Assembly: GCF_964028195.1 (NCBI RefSeq)
Contig: NZ_OZ034750.1
Coordinates: forward strand, 806,001-870,000
From: Wolbachia endosymbiont (group A) of Pogonocherus hispidulus
Lineage (GTDB): Bacteria > Pseudomonadota > Alphaproteobacteria > Rickettsiales > Anaplasmataceae
Direction: 5' to 3'
Length of the DNA: 64,000 nt
Below the pieces are notes generated by a model. That model searched no databases. It was given only the letters and a program-made list of their open reading frames with translations, and was not told where the DNA came from. This document shows positions 28,124 through 37,834 of this stretch, in pieces. Position numbers and translations under genes: made by a program. Numbering within the stretch: position 1 is the first letter of the stretch; the number at the start of each line of letters is the position of its first letter.

Positions 28124-28380
28124 GTATCCGTTCAGGGGAGTGGCTTAGGAGACAATAGACAGAAGATTTTGGAAAGGGTTTAACTTCTTTTGTTTCCAAG
28201 TCAAATACAGAGAGATTATCCGTTCAAGGAATGCATTTCCTCGCTTCGATTGTGTAAAATATGAATTTTTGCGATAAACGACATAGTGTCGTATCTGTTG
28301 CTCAGCATGGTTGTTTGTCATTGGAATATTTTCTAGATCATTCAAAGGAGAGTAGACCGGCGGAACTTCCCCACCAGTCT
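28124..28380 (-). mobile_element. IS66-family element, right-end fragment
   Basis: GTATCCGTTCAGGGGAGTGG at 28124 is the same terminal repeat as in the IS66 copy at 39686-41152. Reading inward on the minus strand, the open frame ending at 28145 contains NNHAEQQIRHYVVYRKNSYF and ISLYLTWKQKKLNPFQNLL, the C-terminal end of the IS66 transposase. The fragment is cut off at 28381 by the IS4-type element. This copy keeps the GNAFLER segment that is deleted in the 39686 copy. Confidence 0.8.
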
Positions 28381-29609
28381 CCATAAGTGTTGAAAGTATC
28401 AAAAATGGCGTGATATAAGATGATCGACAACATGTAAATTACCTCCTGATAGTAAAACAATTGAGCGTATAAAAGAATCATTAAGATCTAGTGTAAATTG
28501 CAATAATGCCATTTTAAATCCATGTAAATTGTTTTTAATTTTATAAACGAGAAACAGCAGGGCTGTAATAATAATCATATAAATATATACTTTCATTCCG
28601 TTCATGCTATGGCTCAAAAAGTGTTTATATCCAAGGTTTTGCTTTATAAATTTGAAGAATACTTCTATGTCCCACCTTCGCCTATACGCCTGTGCAACAT
28701 CATAAGCAGGCATTGTAAACAAGTTAGTTAAAAACCTTATTTCATTTCCTGCCTTGTTTTTGATTTTTATCAAACGTAAGTTATGCTTTTCTGCAATTTT
28801 GCCCTGTGCGCGATAAAGATTAACTATTATATCTTCTAAAATTTCTGATCCATCTTGCTGTTGTCCTTGAATAACTTTACTCCTACTTACAACATCATGC
28901 TTTCTGCTTGTTTCAACTCTTGTTATAAATTTGTATTCCTTCTCATCAAACTCAGCAAAAGTTCCAACCTTTCTGATTCCCCTATCAAATAGCAAAATAT
29001 CCTCTTTTTCAACTTTTGCTTCGTTGATTGCCCTTACCAGTGCTATGTCTTCACTACCTTCTTCTTGCCCTTTACAAAACCTTATACTTGTTGGCAATTG
29101 TCCTTTTAATCCCAGACTTACTTTGACTTATTACTTTGGTTACCTAACTTTAGTCCATCTTTTATAAGATACCCTGATAAATTTATGATTGTTGAATCAA
29201 ATCTATGTAAATCATGTGACGTTTTTTTGGGCAACAATTTTTCAACTTTGTTTATCAGATCAATATATACTCCCTTAAAATAATCAGAACTTTTAACCTT
29301 TTCGACAAGCCACTTTATGTGACTGTACTTTTGTCATCATTTTTATCTATCACACACCTGTTTATTACCATTGCTAATGCTCTTAAGCTTGTTTTCTGAC
29401 CCATTAATATTAACTTCATTAAGCCTTTAAATATGATTTTGCCCACTAACTTAGTATTGCATTTATCTATCTCACTTAATTTTCCTAGCCTTTCCAAATC
29501 CTTGTCTTTAATTAAGCTTAATATGCCTTCTATTTGATCCATTATTGCCTCCATTTTTCTGCAATAATAGCTCTTTATATCCTTTTTGTATTACTTTCAA
29601 CACTTATGG
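28381..29609 (-). mobile_element. IS4-family insertion sequence, decayed
   Basis: The ends CCATAAGTGTTGAAAGTA (28381-28398) and its exact complement (29592-29609) bound a 1.23-kb element that holds one transposase gene on the minus strand. It adjoins the IS66 fragment on one side and a small interrupted gene on the other. No target duplication is apparent. Confidence 0.75.
28399..29554 (-). pseudogene. IS4-family transposase, broken by at least two frameshifts
   Basis: The N-terminal piece is 29315-29554 (MEAIMDQIEGILSLIKDKDL). The middle, containing HDLHRFDSTIINLSGYLI with the first catalytic Asp, lies in another frame at about 29105-29315. The C-terminal piece at 28399-29097 has LLFDRGIRKVG with the second Asp and AYRRRWDIEVFFKFIKQNLG with the last Glu, the YREK signature of IS4. 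Shifts fall near 29315 and 29105. A functional transposase is not encoded. Confidence 0.85.
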
Positions 29610-29651
29610 GTTTAGCTCCCACTGAACATACACGCCTTTTCTGGACGCACT

Positions 29652-30038
29652 TTAAGGTTTCTTGAAGTGTAGCCATAATTCATTATTAATAATTTCAAGC
29701 TCACCTTCATACGATGCTCTTGTTTTTGAATTAGCATTTTGGAGGTTAGATATTGGATAATCTCCTGTTGGTTTGATATTTGTTTTAGGTGGATTAACCA
29801 CAGGTTTTTTAGGTTCATCTGGTATTGTTGTTGGTTGATTAGGAGTATGTGTTTTAATAGGTTTATCATCTGGAGTTTCTGGTTCTGAAGACTTCCCTCG
29901 CTGTGATGTATCCTTGTGATCAGCATTTGCATTATCACCAAACAACCACTTCCAACCTGATGAAATTTTTCTTGCAATTCATGAAATTCCTGTGTGATCA
30001 GCAATCCACTTAAAAAACTTTTTTATTTTTTCCCACAT
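29652..30038 (-). pseudogene. Small Pro/Lys/Thr-rich protein gene with in-frame TGA
   Basis: ATG 30038 has a strong upstream TAGGAG. The frame reads MWEKIKKFFKWIADHTGIS, then TGA at 29981-29979. It continues IARKISSGWKWLFGDNANAD and a proline-rich linker to ELWLHFKKP and a stop at 29652. The strong start signal and unbroken remainder say the TGA is a late mutation or a recoded position. An aromatic, basic N-terminus plus a Pro-rich tail gives no family assignment. Confidence 0.65.
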
Positions 30039-30176
30039 ATTTTACTCCTATAATTAATAATAAATTAACTCGATTATTACATATAAAGTCTAACCTGTCA
30101 ATTCTTTTCCTGTGGAGAGAAAATATATGGTATAAAAAGAAGTAAAAAGGTTTTGAAGCTGGTGCTGCGGAAGTTT

Positions 30177-31124
30177 TTAGTACTTGCTCGCAACTTTCAA
30201 CAGTTTAATAGCACTGGTGTTTACAACCTCTCCGCCGACACGCTTAGTGACAAAGAACCTCACATAAGGTTTATTCGTATAAGGGTCTCTTAATATTCTC
30301 ATTCCTTGTATATTTACAAAAGTACATTCGCAGTCGAAATAGCAACTTACAATGCTATTTGCTATTTCCACAGCTTTATTAGTATTTTTAGCACAGAGAT
30401 TAACCTTTGTACCATCAAGCAAAAAATCTAAAATCATCCACTCAGGTTTATGACCATGAACAACTTTGTTTGAATTAAGCAGTAAATCCATGTCACTTCC
30501 TCGACGTACAAACATATATATCCGATCTTGATGATGGAAAAAACCCTGCAACTGGTCATCATCCTTAAGTATCTGCTCTACGGCTTCTTGTGACATAAAT
30601 TCCTTAAATGAAGTATTTATTTGTCTTGGTGATTTCTGTAGAGCAAATGATACGAAACCTTTCTTTTGTACTTTATCAAAGTGATAGACAGATTTTAGAA
30701 GTTCACAATTTATGTGAAACAGTAAAAACAATAAGGATCTTTTATCATACTTAGTATTATTTTTTATCAGGTACGATCTCATTAGCTCTTGAGTGAGGGC
30801 AAATCTTGCTACTTCACTAACTGTAGCTTCAAGTTTTGTACGATCAAAGTGGCTAATGAGATAATAGTTAAAAAGAGAGTCAGAGTAACCGGTAAGTATC
30901 TTACGTTTTTGTTGAGTGGATCTATCGTCATAATCTCCGTCCTGAAAAAGGTGTCCATTTAAATGATTTTTAAAGCAATGCTGAAAAATGATGCTCAGTT
31001 GTTTACCAGAAAGGGAATCTAACCAAGATTGACGTATATTAGAATCCTGAAAACGATCTAATAAAAGGTTAACAGGAACTTCTAAATCGCTTTCCCAAAA
31101 TTCATGGCTTGGATGAACATTCAT
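30177..31124 (-). CDS. Hypothetical protein beside the serine recombinase
   Basis: The 315-residue frame with ATG 31124 (MNVHPSHEFWESDLEVPVNL) has no signal peptide or membrane helix. It is rich in His, Phe, Lys and Asp and looks globular; its C-terminal part has YVRFFVTKRVGGEVV. I do not recognise the family. It is divergent from the serine recombinase at 31437 and may belong to the same mobile remnant. Confidence 0.65.
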   Translation of the reverse strand: MNVHPSHEFWESDLEVPVNLLLDRFQDSNIRQSWLDSLSGKQLSIIFQHCFKNHLNGHLFQDGDYDDRSTQQKRKILTGYSDSLFNYYLISHFDRTKLEATVSEVARFALTQELMRSYLIKNNTKYDKRSLLFLLFHINCELLKSVYHFDKVQKKGFVSFALQKSPRQINTSFKEFMSQEAVEQILKDDDQLQGFFHHQDRIYMFVRRGSDMDLLLNSNKVVHGHKPEWMILDFLLDGTKVNLCAKNTNKAVEIANSIVSCYFDCECTFVNIQGMRILRDPYTNKPYVRFFVTKRVGGEVVNTSAIKLLKVASKY

Positions 31125-31318
31125 ATTACATAAAATAAGCTATATTATACATAATATGACAATTCAAGCAAAGATTTTTTGGACATAATTTTTTCAAATC
31201 TTGTATATTTAATTAGGGAGAATTTGTGTAAACTAGATAGCTTTCTTAAATAAGGTGTGCATTGGTTTAGTTTAATAGAAGTCTCCTAACCTATAAAAAA
31301 ATTCACAGGAAGAAAAAC

Positions 31319-31537
31319 ATGCAAAAAGGGGATTTAACTATTTATTGCCGTTATGAACCTCACAGATTGGCGGGTACATATTTGGCAAATGCTTATGAAC
31401 AATTATTGAAATATAAAATAAAGGAGGTAGAAGAAAATGGTAACGGTAAGCTTGTATGCAAGAGTTTCATCAAGACAACAGGCACAGGAGAATACAATAG
31501 AGAGTCAGATTGTAGAGTTGGAGCGTCGCATTGGTAG
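31319..31537 (+). CDS. Small protein overlapping the start of the recombinase
   Basis: ATG 31319, preceded by AGGAAG, opens a 72-codon frame: MQKGDLTIYCRYEPHRLAGT, then YLANAYEQLLKYKIKEVEE. It overlaps the recombinase start (31437) by about 100 bp in another frame. Small genes with an RYEPHRLA-like motif precede large serine recombinases in other alphaproteobacterial elements, as far as I recall. The recombinase's own ribosome binding site (AAGGAGG at about 31422) lies inside this frame, implying translational coupling. Confidence 0.5.
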   Translation: MQKGDLTIYCRYEPHRLAGTYLANAYEQLLKYKIKEVEENGNGKLVCKSFIKTTGTGEYNRESDCRVGASHW

Positions 31538-33188
31538 TGATGGACATGAGTTATTAGATGAGCACAGGTTTGTTGATAATGGCTACAGTGGATCAAACTT
31601 AGAACGTCCTGGCTTAGAAAATTTACGTGATAGAGTAGCAGAAGGTAGGATTGATAAGATATATATTCATTCACCTGATCGGCTATCACGTAAATCTGCA
31701 TACCAAGCGCTCTTACTCGAAGAGTTTAGAAAAGCAGGGTCAGAGGTTATTTTCTTAAATCATAAATTTGAGGATAACCCAGAATCTAATATGTTTTTAG
31801 GAATTCAAGGATTAGTAGCAGAGTATGAACGTGCAAAGATTATGGAACGTAATCGCAGAGGAAAACTCCATGCAGCTAAAACTGGCCGTATAAGCGTAAT
31901 GAGTAATGCACCTTATGGTTATCGCTACATAGCAAAACATGTAGGTGAAGGAAGTGCTCAGTTTGAAATTAATCAAGAAGAAGCAGATGTAGTGCACAAA
32001 ATATTTAATTGGGTTGGTCAAGAAAGAGTAAGCATCAATGAAGTTGTACGTAGACTTAGTGAGATACCGGTAATAACACAAACAGGAAAAGAACGTTGGA
32101 AAAGAAGTACTATCTGGAAAATGTTAAGAAATCCTGCTTATATAGGACGAGCAGCTTATGGTAAAACTAAAGCATGCTCGAAACCACAAGTAAGGAAATC
32201 CAAAAAAGGGACTTATGGTAAACTAAAAAATGGTCATTTTAGTAATGATAAAGAGAACTGGGTTTATGTTCCAGTGCCAAGAATAATCAATGATAATTTA
32301 TTTGATTCAGTGCAAGTACAGCTAACTGAAAATAGACAAAGGGCAAGAGCCAGGGAAAGAAAAGAAACGTTTTTGTTGCGGAGTTTAATGGTATGTCAGC
32401 GTTGTCAATATGCCTATCACGGTGCAATGTGTACTAACAATAGAAATAAGTTAATATATTACTACTACCGTTGTTCTGGCTCCAGGTTTAATGGCAACAG
32501 AGTATGTGACAACAAATCAATACGTACTGATGTACTCGATACAGTTATATGGGAAGAAGTTAAGAGTATATTAAAAGAGCCAAATAGGATTGCAAATGAA
32601 TATCAACGTAGATTGTCAGAGAGCAAAAAACCTTTACATAATCAAACACGTGAAAAGCAAGAAAGTAAGCTAAGATTAAGTATCAAAAAATTTATTGATA
32701 GCTATGCCAAAGGGTTTATAAGCCAAGAAGAATTTGAGCCAAGAATTACAACAATGAAACAGCATTTGAAAGAAATTGAGGAGGAAAAAGAAAAAGTACT
32801 TGATCAAGAGAAATTACAACAAGAATTGAGCCTTGTTACAGATAGCTTGAAAAACTTTTCCTCAAGTGTTGAATCAAAGCTTGATCAAGTAGATTGGCAG
32901 ACTAAGCAAAATATTATTAGAATGTTAATTCATCAAATTGAAATCAACCATAACCACTTGTATATAGTATTTCGAATAAAAAGTCTTGCAAATTTTGATC
33001 AAAATAGCCATAATAGAATTATGCAATGTTGTACTAGTCGTACAGACACTGGGATCCAGCTTTTTGGTAATTTTATCGAAAATGTTTGCTCGTTTACAAT
33101 CAATTTTCCTGGATCCCAGTGTCTGGGCACTGGGATGACACCCTACTTAACCGTCATGCCGCGATTCATTCGCGGTATCTTAGCATAG
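31437..33188 (+). CDS. Large serine recombinase (phage WO type), C-terminus runs into a repeat
   Basis: The N-terminal resolvase domain has SLYARVSSRQQ (catalytic Ser11) and HSPDRLSRKS. The recombinase domain has NAPYGYRYI and WKMLRNPAYIGRAAYGKT near residues 155-245. The zinc ribbon (MVCQRCQYAYHGAMC and YRCSGS) is near 318-345, and a coiled coil follows. Such enzymes integrate and excise phage WO. The last ~45 residues (after HNRIMQCC) are translated from palindromic repeats, so the natural 3' end has been replaced or the gene abuts a recombination site. No phage structural genes are nearby. Confidence 0.88.
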   Translation: MVTVSLYARVSSRQQAQENTIESQIVELERRIGSDGHELLDEHRFVDNGYSGSNLERPGLENLRDRVAEGRIDKIYIHSPDRLSRKSAYQALLLEEFRKAGSEVIFLNHKFEDNPESNMFLGIQGLVAEYERAKIMERNRRGKLHAAKTGRISVMSNAPYGYRYIAKHVGEGSAQFEINQEEADVVHKIFNWVGQERVSINEVVRRLSEIPVITQTGKERWKRSTIWKMLRNPAYIGRAAYGKTKACSKPQVRKSKKGTYGKLKNGHFSNDKENWVYVPVPRIINDNLFDSVQVQLTENRQRARARERKETFLLRSLMVCQRCQYAYHGAMCTNNRNKLIYYYYRCSGSRFNGNRVCDNKSIRTDVLDTVIWEEVKSILKEPNRIANEYQRRLSESKKPLHNQTREKQESKLRLSIKKFIDSYAKGFISQEEFEPRITTMKQHLKEIEEEKEKVLDQEKLQQELSLVTDSLKNFSSSVESKLDQVDWQTKQNIIRMLIHQIEINHNHLYIVFRIKSLANFDQNSHNRIMQCCTSRTDTGIQLFGNFIENVCSFTINFPGSQCLGTGMTPYLTVMPRFIRGILA

Positions 33189-33218
33189 ATCCCGCTAACA
33201 AGTAGCGGGATGACGTAG
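33045..33218. repeat. Palindromic repeats at the recombinase 3' end
   Basis: GACACTGGGATCCAGC, a 50-nt core, CTGGATCCCAGTGTCTGGGC, then CCGCGATTCATTCGCGGTAT and the CCCGCTAACAAGTAGCGGGA palindrome follow one another. The first part is inside the recombinase reading frame. The gap 33219-33423 shows no gene. Confidence 0.75.
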
Positions 33219-33423
33219 GAAAACCTTTCTTGGGTTAGCTATAGGCAGCAATTTTCTGTATTTATTTTAAATTGAAGAGAGCTCAAATGAAAGATCGTGT
33301 TTTGCTAAAAATCACAGAATGCAGTCTGGTTACAATCTAAGTTGCTTTAGCTATAAATTCAAGTTTTATCAATGTCTTGTGTTGTTACCCAAATAATGGT
33401 TATGCAAGCGCTTGAATCTTTGA

Positions 33424-34353
33424 TCAAAAAAGAACAAGTTTGGTAAAAAATAATGATATTATTAGTGGAACATAAAATAGTCCCACTGCAGTACTGATTA
33501 GAAGCAACAGAGTAGCTTTATCTGGTTGATAATTCAAAATATTAGCAAGTATTATACTGGACCCAGAAACTGGAATAATAGCCAGCAACATCAGTGCTTT
33601 ATATATGCTCTCATCGTATATACCTATAACATGCTTGTCTAAAAGGACAATTCCTAAAACAAACAGTGGCCAGAATACGTACTTTGCTGTAATAGTGATC
33701 AAAGCAAGCTTCCAATCTACTTTAAAGCTTGTAATATTCGCAATGCTCACTCCAAGTAGCACCATTCCTAGTGTAACAAATGTACTTCTAATATTCATCA
33801 TAACATCTGTTAAAAAAGTAGGTATTTGTATATCGTATATACTTAAAAAGAAGCCCAGAACCATCGCATAAAGCGAAGGAAGTTTGAACAACTTTAATAT
33901 GCATTCTTTTGCGGTATAAATACCATTTGCGGCTATGTAAAATCCTAAGCTATTTTCAAACAACGCCATTCCTATATAACAAACAACATATACAGATACT
34001 GAATCTTCATCAAATAAAGCCATGGCAATCGGCAGGCCAAAATAACCCATACTTGTGCTGCCCGAGCTAAACGCTAATATGTTTCTTGTGTTATCCTTAA
34101 ATAAAAAAGAAGAAAGATAATACACTGATAAGGACATAGTGCTACCTATAAACCATATCAAAATCGGCAGAGAAATTACTTTTAAATTAACTTCTGTATG
34201 AGAGACTCCATATAAAATCACTATTGGATTAGCTATATAAAAGAGTATTTGAGATATAGTGTTTCTGTCAATTTTAAGACATTTTCCTGCTAAATAACCA
34301 ATAAATATTGTAATATAAATAGGTAATATTTTTAGGAAAAGAGTAAGGAACAT
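33424..34353 (-). CDS. AEC-family transporter (auxin efflux carrier type)
   Basis: The product is 309 residues with about ten hydrophobic segments, starting MFLTLFLKILPIYITIFIGY. It has the family's GYLAGK-type start and a STSMGYFGLPIAMALFDED motif near residue 95. The late segment carries IPVSGSSIILANILNYQPDKAT. Members carry organic anions such as malate or malonate; the substrate here is not predictable. Confidence 0.85.
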   Translation of the reverse strand: MFLTLFLKILPIYITIFIGYLAGKCLKIDRNTISQILFYIANPIVILYGVSHTEVNLKVISLPILIWFIGSTMSLSVYYLSSFLFKDNTRNILAFSSGSTSMGYFGLPIAMALFDEDSVSVYVVCYIGMALFENSLGFYIAANGIYTAKECILKLFKLPSLYAMVLGFFLSIYDIQIPTFLTDVMMNIRSTFVTLGMVLLGVSIANITSFKVDWKLALITITAKYVFWPLFVLGIVLLDKHVIGIYDESIYKALMLLAIIPVSGSSIILANILNYQPDKATLLLLISTAVGLFYVPLIISLFFTKLVLF

Positions 34354-34607
34354 ACTAGCCTATTGTGATACTTTTGACTGATAAAGTGATATTAGATCTT
34401 AAGGTATTATAAAAGTAAACAAAATTTATTTTCCAATTTATCCAGCTCATAGTTAATTAAAAAAGATTCACTTAGTGTCAAAATTTGTTTTTACATAGGA
34501 CTTAAGAATGACATTTTTATGATAAAATTATGTTAAGTTTCTATAAAGCTTCTTGCATATTTTTAAATAATGACATATTTACTAAAAATTAAACTGCTTG
34601 TAGTAAT

Positions 34608-34820
34608 TTAGACGGACTGTTGAAAAAGTAAGAGGAAATAAGTAAAGTTAGGACAGAGAGTAAGGGCTTTAACATAGTTGTCATATTTTTCTTTAATTAA
34701 CCCTAGTGTCCAATGAATATCCTGATCCCACCACTTCTTTACATGGGGTGTTTCTAGCCATTTTAATAACAGTGAAAAATGTTTCTCGCTTAATGTTTCA
34801 AACGTGATATTTTTATCCAT
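34608..34820 (-). pseudogene. GNAT acetyltransferase, N-terminal remnant
   Basis: From ATG 34820 the frame reads MDKNITFETLSEKHFSLLLK, then WLETPHVKKWWDQDIHWTL and IKEKYDNYV. This is the typical N-terminal third of AAC(6')-like GNAT acetyltransferases. It then turns into unrelated sequence (TLCPNFTYF) and stops; the acetyl-CoA site is missing. The remnant faces the transporter gene at 34840 head to head. Confidence 0.65.
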
Positions 34821-34839
34821 ATATTCTTTCAAAATTTTA

Positions 34840-36018
34840 ATGCTATTACCCTTTCTGTTAATCCTGTCTCTAATTGCTAAGTTCATTGAAATTGACATTT
34901 CCGTACCTAGTTTTCCTGATATGGTGCACTATTTTAACGTATCAGAAGGCACAATTCAATTAACTATTGCTTATAATTTCCTAGGCTTTTGCATAGGAGG
35001 GTTGTTTTTTGGTCCATTGTCTGAATGCTATGGCAGAAGAAGGATTATGATCATAGGTAACACTTTGTTATTAATCGGCGCTGTTGGTTGTGTTTTTGCA
35101 CCGTCGATTTTTTGGCTTTTAATCTCTCGCTTTGTTCAGGGCATTGGTGTCAGCACATCTGTAGTTGTGTTTGCAATCGTTGCAGACAGCTATAAAGGTG
35201 ACGAAGCGGTGAAATTTATTGGAATCATGAATTCTGTTCTTACAGTTGTCATGGCAATTGCGCCAGTGTTAGGCAGTTTCATCAATGAAATTGTAGGATG
35301 GCGTGGCAATTATGCAAGTGTTGCAGTAATTTGTTTGATCTCTTGGATTTTGCTGCTTTTAGCGTTACCAGAAACAAAAAAGGACCGCGATATTTTCAGT
35401 TTGAAAAAAATGACGAAAGATTACAGAAAACTACTATCTAGTCCGAGGTTTGTTACGTTGTCTTTGATGTCAAGCCTCTTTTCTGCTGCGTATATGTCAT
35501 TCATCACTTGTGGACCTTTTCTGTATATGAAGACTTTTGGTTTATCTAGCACTATTTATGCACTACATCAAGGTGCAATAGTTGGGTGCTTCTCACTCAT
35601 CAGTCTATTTGCTGGCAAAATCTTGCAGAAACTTGGAGCAATAAAGTGTGTAATTTCTGGTACGAGCGTGGGTGCTATTGGGTCTCTATTGCTTGTAATA
35701 TTCAGTATAATTGTACCCCACTCTTTCTACTTAGTAACACTGTCTATGATTATTTTTTCTATCGGTTGTGCAATTTGCCAGCCAGTGATTTTTAATGCAT
35801 CAATAAATGTTTTCCCTGAAATTAAAGGCACAGCTTCTTCTGCAGTCTCGTTCATTAGAGCTTTTATCATGGCTATTTTTATCGGCTTAACAAGCTACGT
35901 TTATAATGGTCAAACAATCAGTGTAGCTGTTCTTGTGCTATCTGCAATAGTGCTAGAACTTATTTTTACTGCCTATTTATTACTAACTACACCCTTAAGA
36001 TCTGGGACAAATCTGTAA
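34840..36018 (+). CDS. Bcr/CflA-type multidrug efflux transporter (MFS)
   Basis: The product has about 12 membrane helices. The Bcr/CflA start (EIDISVPSFPDMVHYFNVSE), the MFS loop motif (FGPLSECYGRRRIMIIG near residue 70) and the antiporter motif region (GSFINEIVGWRGNYA near 145) are present. I choose ATG 34840 (MLLPFLLILSL), since the 12 residues before it overlap the GNAT remnant; 34804 is the first ATG. It is likely a proton-driven drug or metabolite exporter. Confidence 0.85.
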   Translation: MLLPFLLILSLIAKFIEIDISVPSFPDMVHYFNVSEGTIQLTIAYNFLGFCIGGLFFGPLSECYGRRRIMIIGNTLLLIGAVGCVFAPSIFWLLISRFVQGIGVSTSVVVFAIVADSYKGDEAVKFIGIMNSVLTVVMAIAPVLGSFINEIVGWRGNYASVAVICLISWILLLLALPETKKDRDIFSLKKMTKDYRKLLSSPRFVTLSLMSSLFSAAYMSFITCGPFLYMKTFGLSSTIYALHQGAIVGCFSLISLFAGKILQKLGAIKCVISGTSVGAIGSLLLVIFSIIVPHSFYLVTLSMIIFSIGCAICQPVIFNASINVFPEIKGTASSAVSFIRAFIMAIFIGLTSYVYNGQTISVAVLVLSAIVLELIFTAYLLLTTPLRSGTNL

Positions 36019-36054
36019 TTAACAACCTTTTTACAGATATTCCATTGTAGGCGA

Positions 36055-37134
36055 TTAACTTTCCCCGGCCAGCCTTTCTGCTTCATTACGTGAAATTAAT
36101 GCCTCAATAAATTCATCTAGTTCACCTTCTTTTATGATCTGCTCTAGCCGATGTGAAGTTAGATTAATTCTATGATCTGTTATTCTTGATTGTGGAAAGT
36201 TATATGTTCTTATGCGCTCGGAGCGATCCCCAGAGCCAATCTGACTTTTTCTCATTGTTGACCTTTCCATTTCTTTTTTTTGTCTTTCAATTTCGTATAG
36301 CCTTGCCCTCAATACTTTGAGCGCTTTAGCTTTATTTTTGTGCTGCGATTTTTCATCTTGCTGTATTACAACTATCCCTGTTGGCGAGTGGGTGACCCTT
36401 ACTGCGCTGTCAGTTGTATTCACTGATTGCCCTCCAGGACCACTGGATCTATAAACATCTATTCGTAAGTCTTTTTCTTCTATTTTAAAGTCAACTTCTT
36501 CTACTTCAGGTAATATCGCAACAGTAGCGGCAGAGGTATGTAACCTTCCTGAGGATTCAGTTTCTGGCACTCTCTGTACTCTGTGCGCTCCTGATTCAAA
36601 TTTCAACCTTGCAAAAACTTCTGTTCCATTAATGAGTGCAGAAGCTTCCTTATAGCCACCTATACCTGTATTAGAAATGCTTATTGGCTCGAACTTCCAA
36701 TTTCTTCTTTCTGCATATTTTTGATACATACGAAATAACATTGCTGCAAATAATGCTGCTTCTTCTCCTCCTGTACCTGCTCTGATTTCCAATATTGCAT
36801 TTCTTGAGTCATCTTCATCTTTAGGCAATAATGCTAACTTTAGTTTTGCTTTTACTTTTGGCAATAATACCTTGTGCTTTTCGAAAAATTCTTCTTTTGC
36901 TAACTCTTTTATATCATGTTCGCTATTTTCATCTTTCATTATTTCTTCTAAGCCTGAAATTTCCTCTTTCAGCGTGTTATATTCATCAATTATCTTGATT
37001 ATTGGCCTGAGCTCAGAGTATTCCTTTGAAAGGGTAATGAATTCTTTTTGACTTAAATTGGTAGGATTTTCCAAGTTCCTCTCTATATCATTAAATTTTT
37101 TCTTTAAGTCTTGTAAATTATTCTCTATATTCAT
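36055..37134 (-). CDS. prfA: Peptide chain release factor 1
   Basis: RF1 releases finished peptides at UAA and UAG. The GGQ loop ([21 protein letters not shown]) lies near residue 230. The codon-recognition region contains [17 protein letters not shown] sequence near 190, where the PxT-type tripeptide is expected. The 359-residue length is standard. It is convergent with the transporter gene upstream in the window. Confidence 0.97.
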   Translation of the reverse strand: MNIENNLQDLKKKFNDIERNLENPTNLSQKEFITLSKEYSELRPIIKIIDEYNTLKEEISGLEEIMKDENSEHDIKELAKEEFFEKHKVLLPKVKAKLKLALLPKDEDDSRNAILEIRAGTGGEEAALFAAMLFRMYQKYAERRNWKFEPISISNTGIGGYKEASALINGTEVFARLKFESGAHRVQRVPETESSGRLHTSAATVAILPEVEEVDFKIEEKDLRIDVYRSSGPGGQSVNTTDSAVRVTHSPTGIVVIQQDEKSQHKNKAKALKVLRARLYEIERQKKEMERSTMRKSQIGSGDRSERIRTYNFPQSRITDHRINLTSHRLEQIIKEGELDEFIEALISRNEAERLAGES

Positions 37135-37240
37135 ATAGCACAGATCTAGTATTTTAACTGAGTAATATATACTGAAATAAAAAATTTCTTATATCAAGCA
37201 ATAACACTATAATATATCTACTACCTTCTACTTGAATATA

Positions 37241-37834
37241 ATGGCAAGACAGATAACATCAAGCTGCAATTTCATATTTGGAGCTTCGGACATAAAATCA
37301 TTACCAGATGAGTCGGCTCCAGAGATTGCATTTGCTGGTAGATCAAATGTAGGAAAATCCAGTCTGATCAACTTACTGATAAACAGCAAAAAAGCTGCCA
37401 GAGTTTCCTCTAAACCTGGATGCACTAGACAAATAAATTTTTACTCTATGTACAATGATAAGTTCAGGCTTATTGACCTACCAGGGTATGGCTACTCTCA
37501 TGCAGGTAAGGAGGAAATTATACAATATTTAAACTTAATTGAGTATTATCTAATTCAAAGAAAAAATCTAAGAAGAGTGTTTGTGTTGATAGATAGCAAG
37601 GTAGGATTAAAAGAAATAGACAAAGACTTCATTTATTGGTTAATATATAATAATATTAACTTTAACGTTGTGCTAACAAAAATAGATAAAGTGAGTCAAA
37701 AAAGCCTAGATGCCATTCTAGAAGATACTCAAAAATGGATTAATAATGAGAATGTGTCAATTCATCAAATAAGCATCCATATTAAGCATAAAATAACCAA
37801 GGTAAGAGATGAGTTTTTCAAGTTTACAAGATAA
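37241..37834 (+). CDS. engB: Ribosome-biogenesis GTPase EngB (YihA/YsxC)
   Basis: This small TrmE-Era-type GTPase acts in large-subunit assembly. G1 (AGRSNVGKSSLINLL) is near residue 28, G2 (SSKPGCTRQINFY) near 52, G3 (DLPGYGYSHAGKEE) near 73, and G4 (VLTKIDKVS) near 142. I choose ATG 37241 (MARQITSSCNF) over the TTG at 37232. The 3' end overlaps the argB-like gene by 26 bp. Confidence 0.95.
   Translation: MARQITSSCNFIFGASDIKSLPDESAPEIAFAGRSNVGKSSLINLLINSKKAARVSSKPGCTRQINFYSMYNDKFRLIDLPGYGYSHAGKEEIIQYLNLIEYYLIQRKNLRRVFVLIDSKVGLKEIDKDFIYWLIYNNINFNVVLTKIDKVSQKSLDAILEDTQKWINNENVSIHQISIHIKHKITKVRDEFFKFTR

Noticed and set aside
29612..30004. 130-codon minus-strand frame overlapping the small Pro-rich gene
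   Set aside because: The other frame has the strong ribosome binding site at 30038 and a continuous, biased composition; this one is its shadow.
31437..33188. Complete phage WO prophage
   Set aside because: Only a recombinase (and elsewhere an orphan prohead protease) is present; no tail, baseplate, capsid or terminase genes were found in the window.
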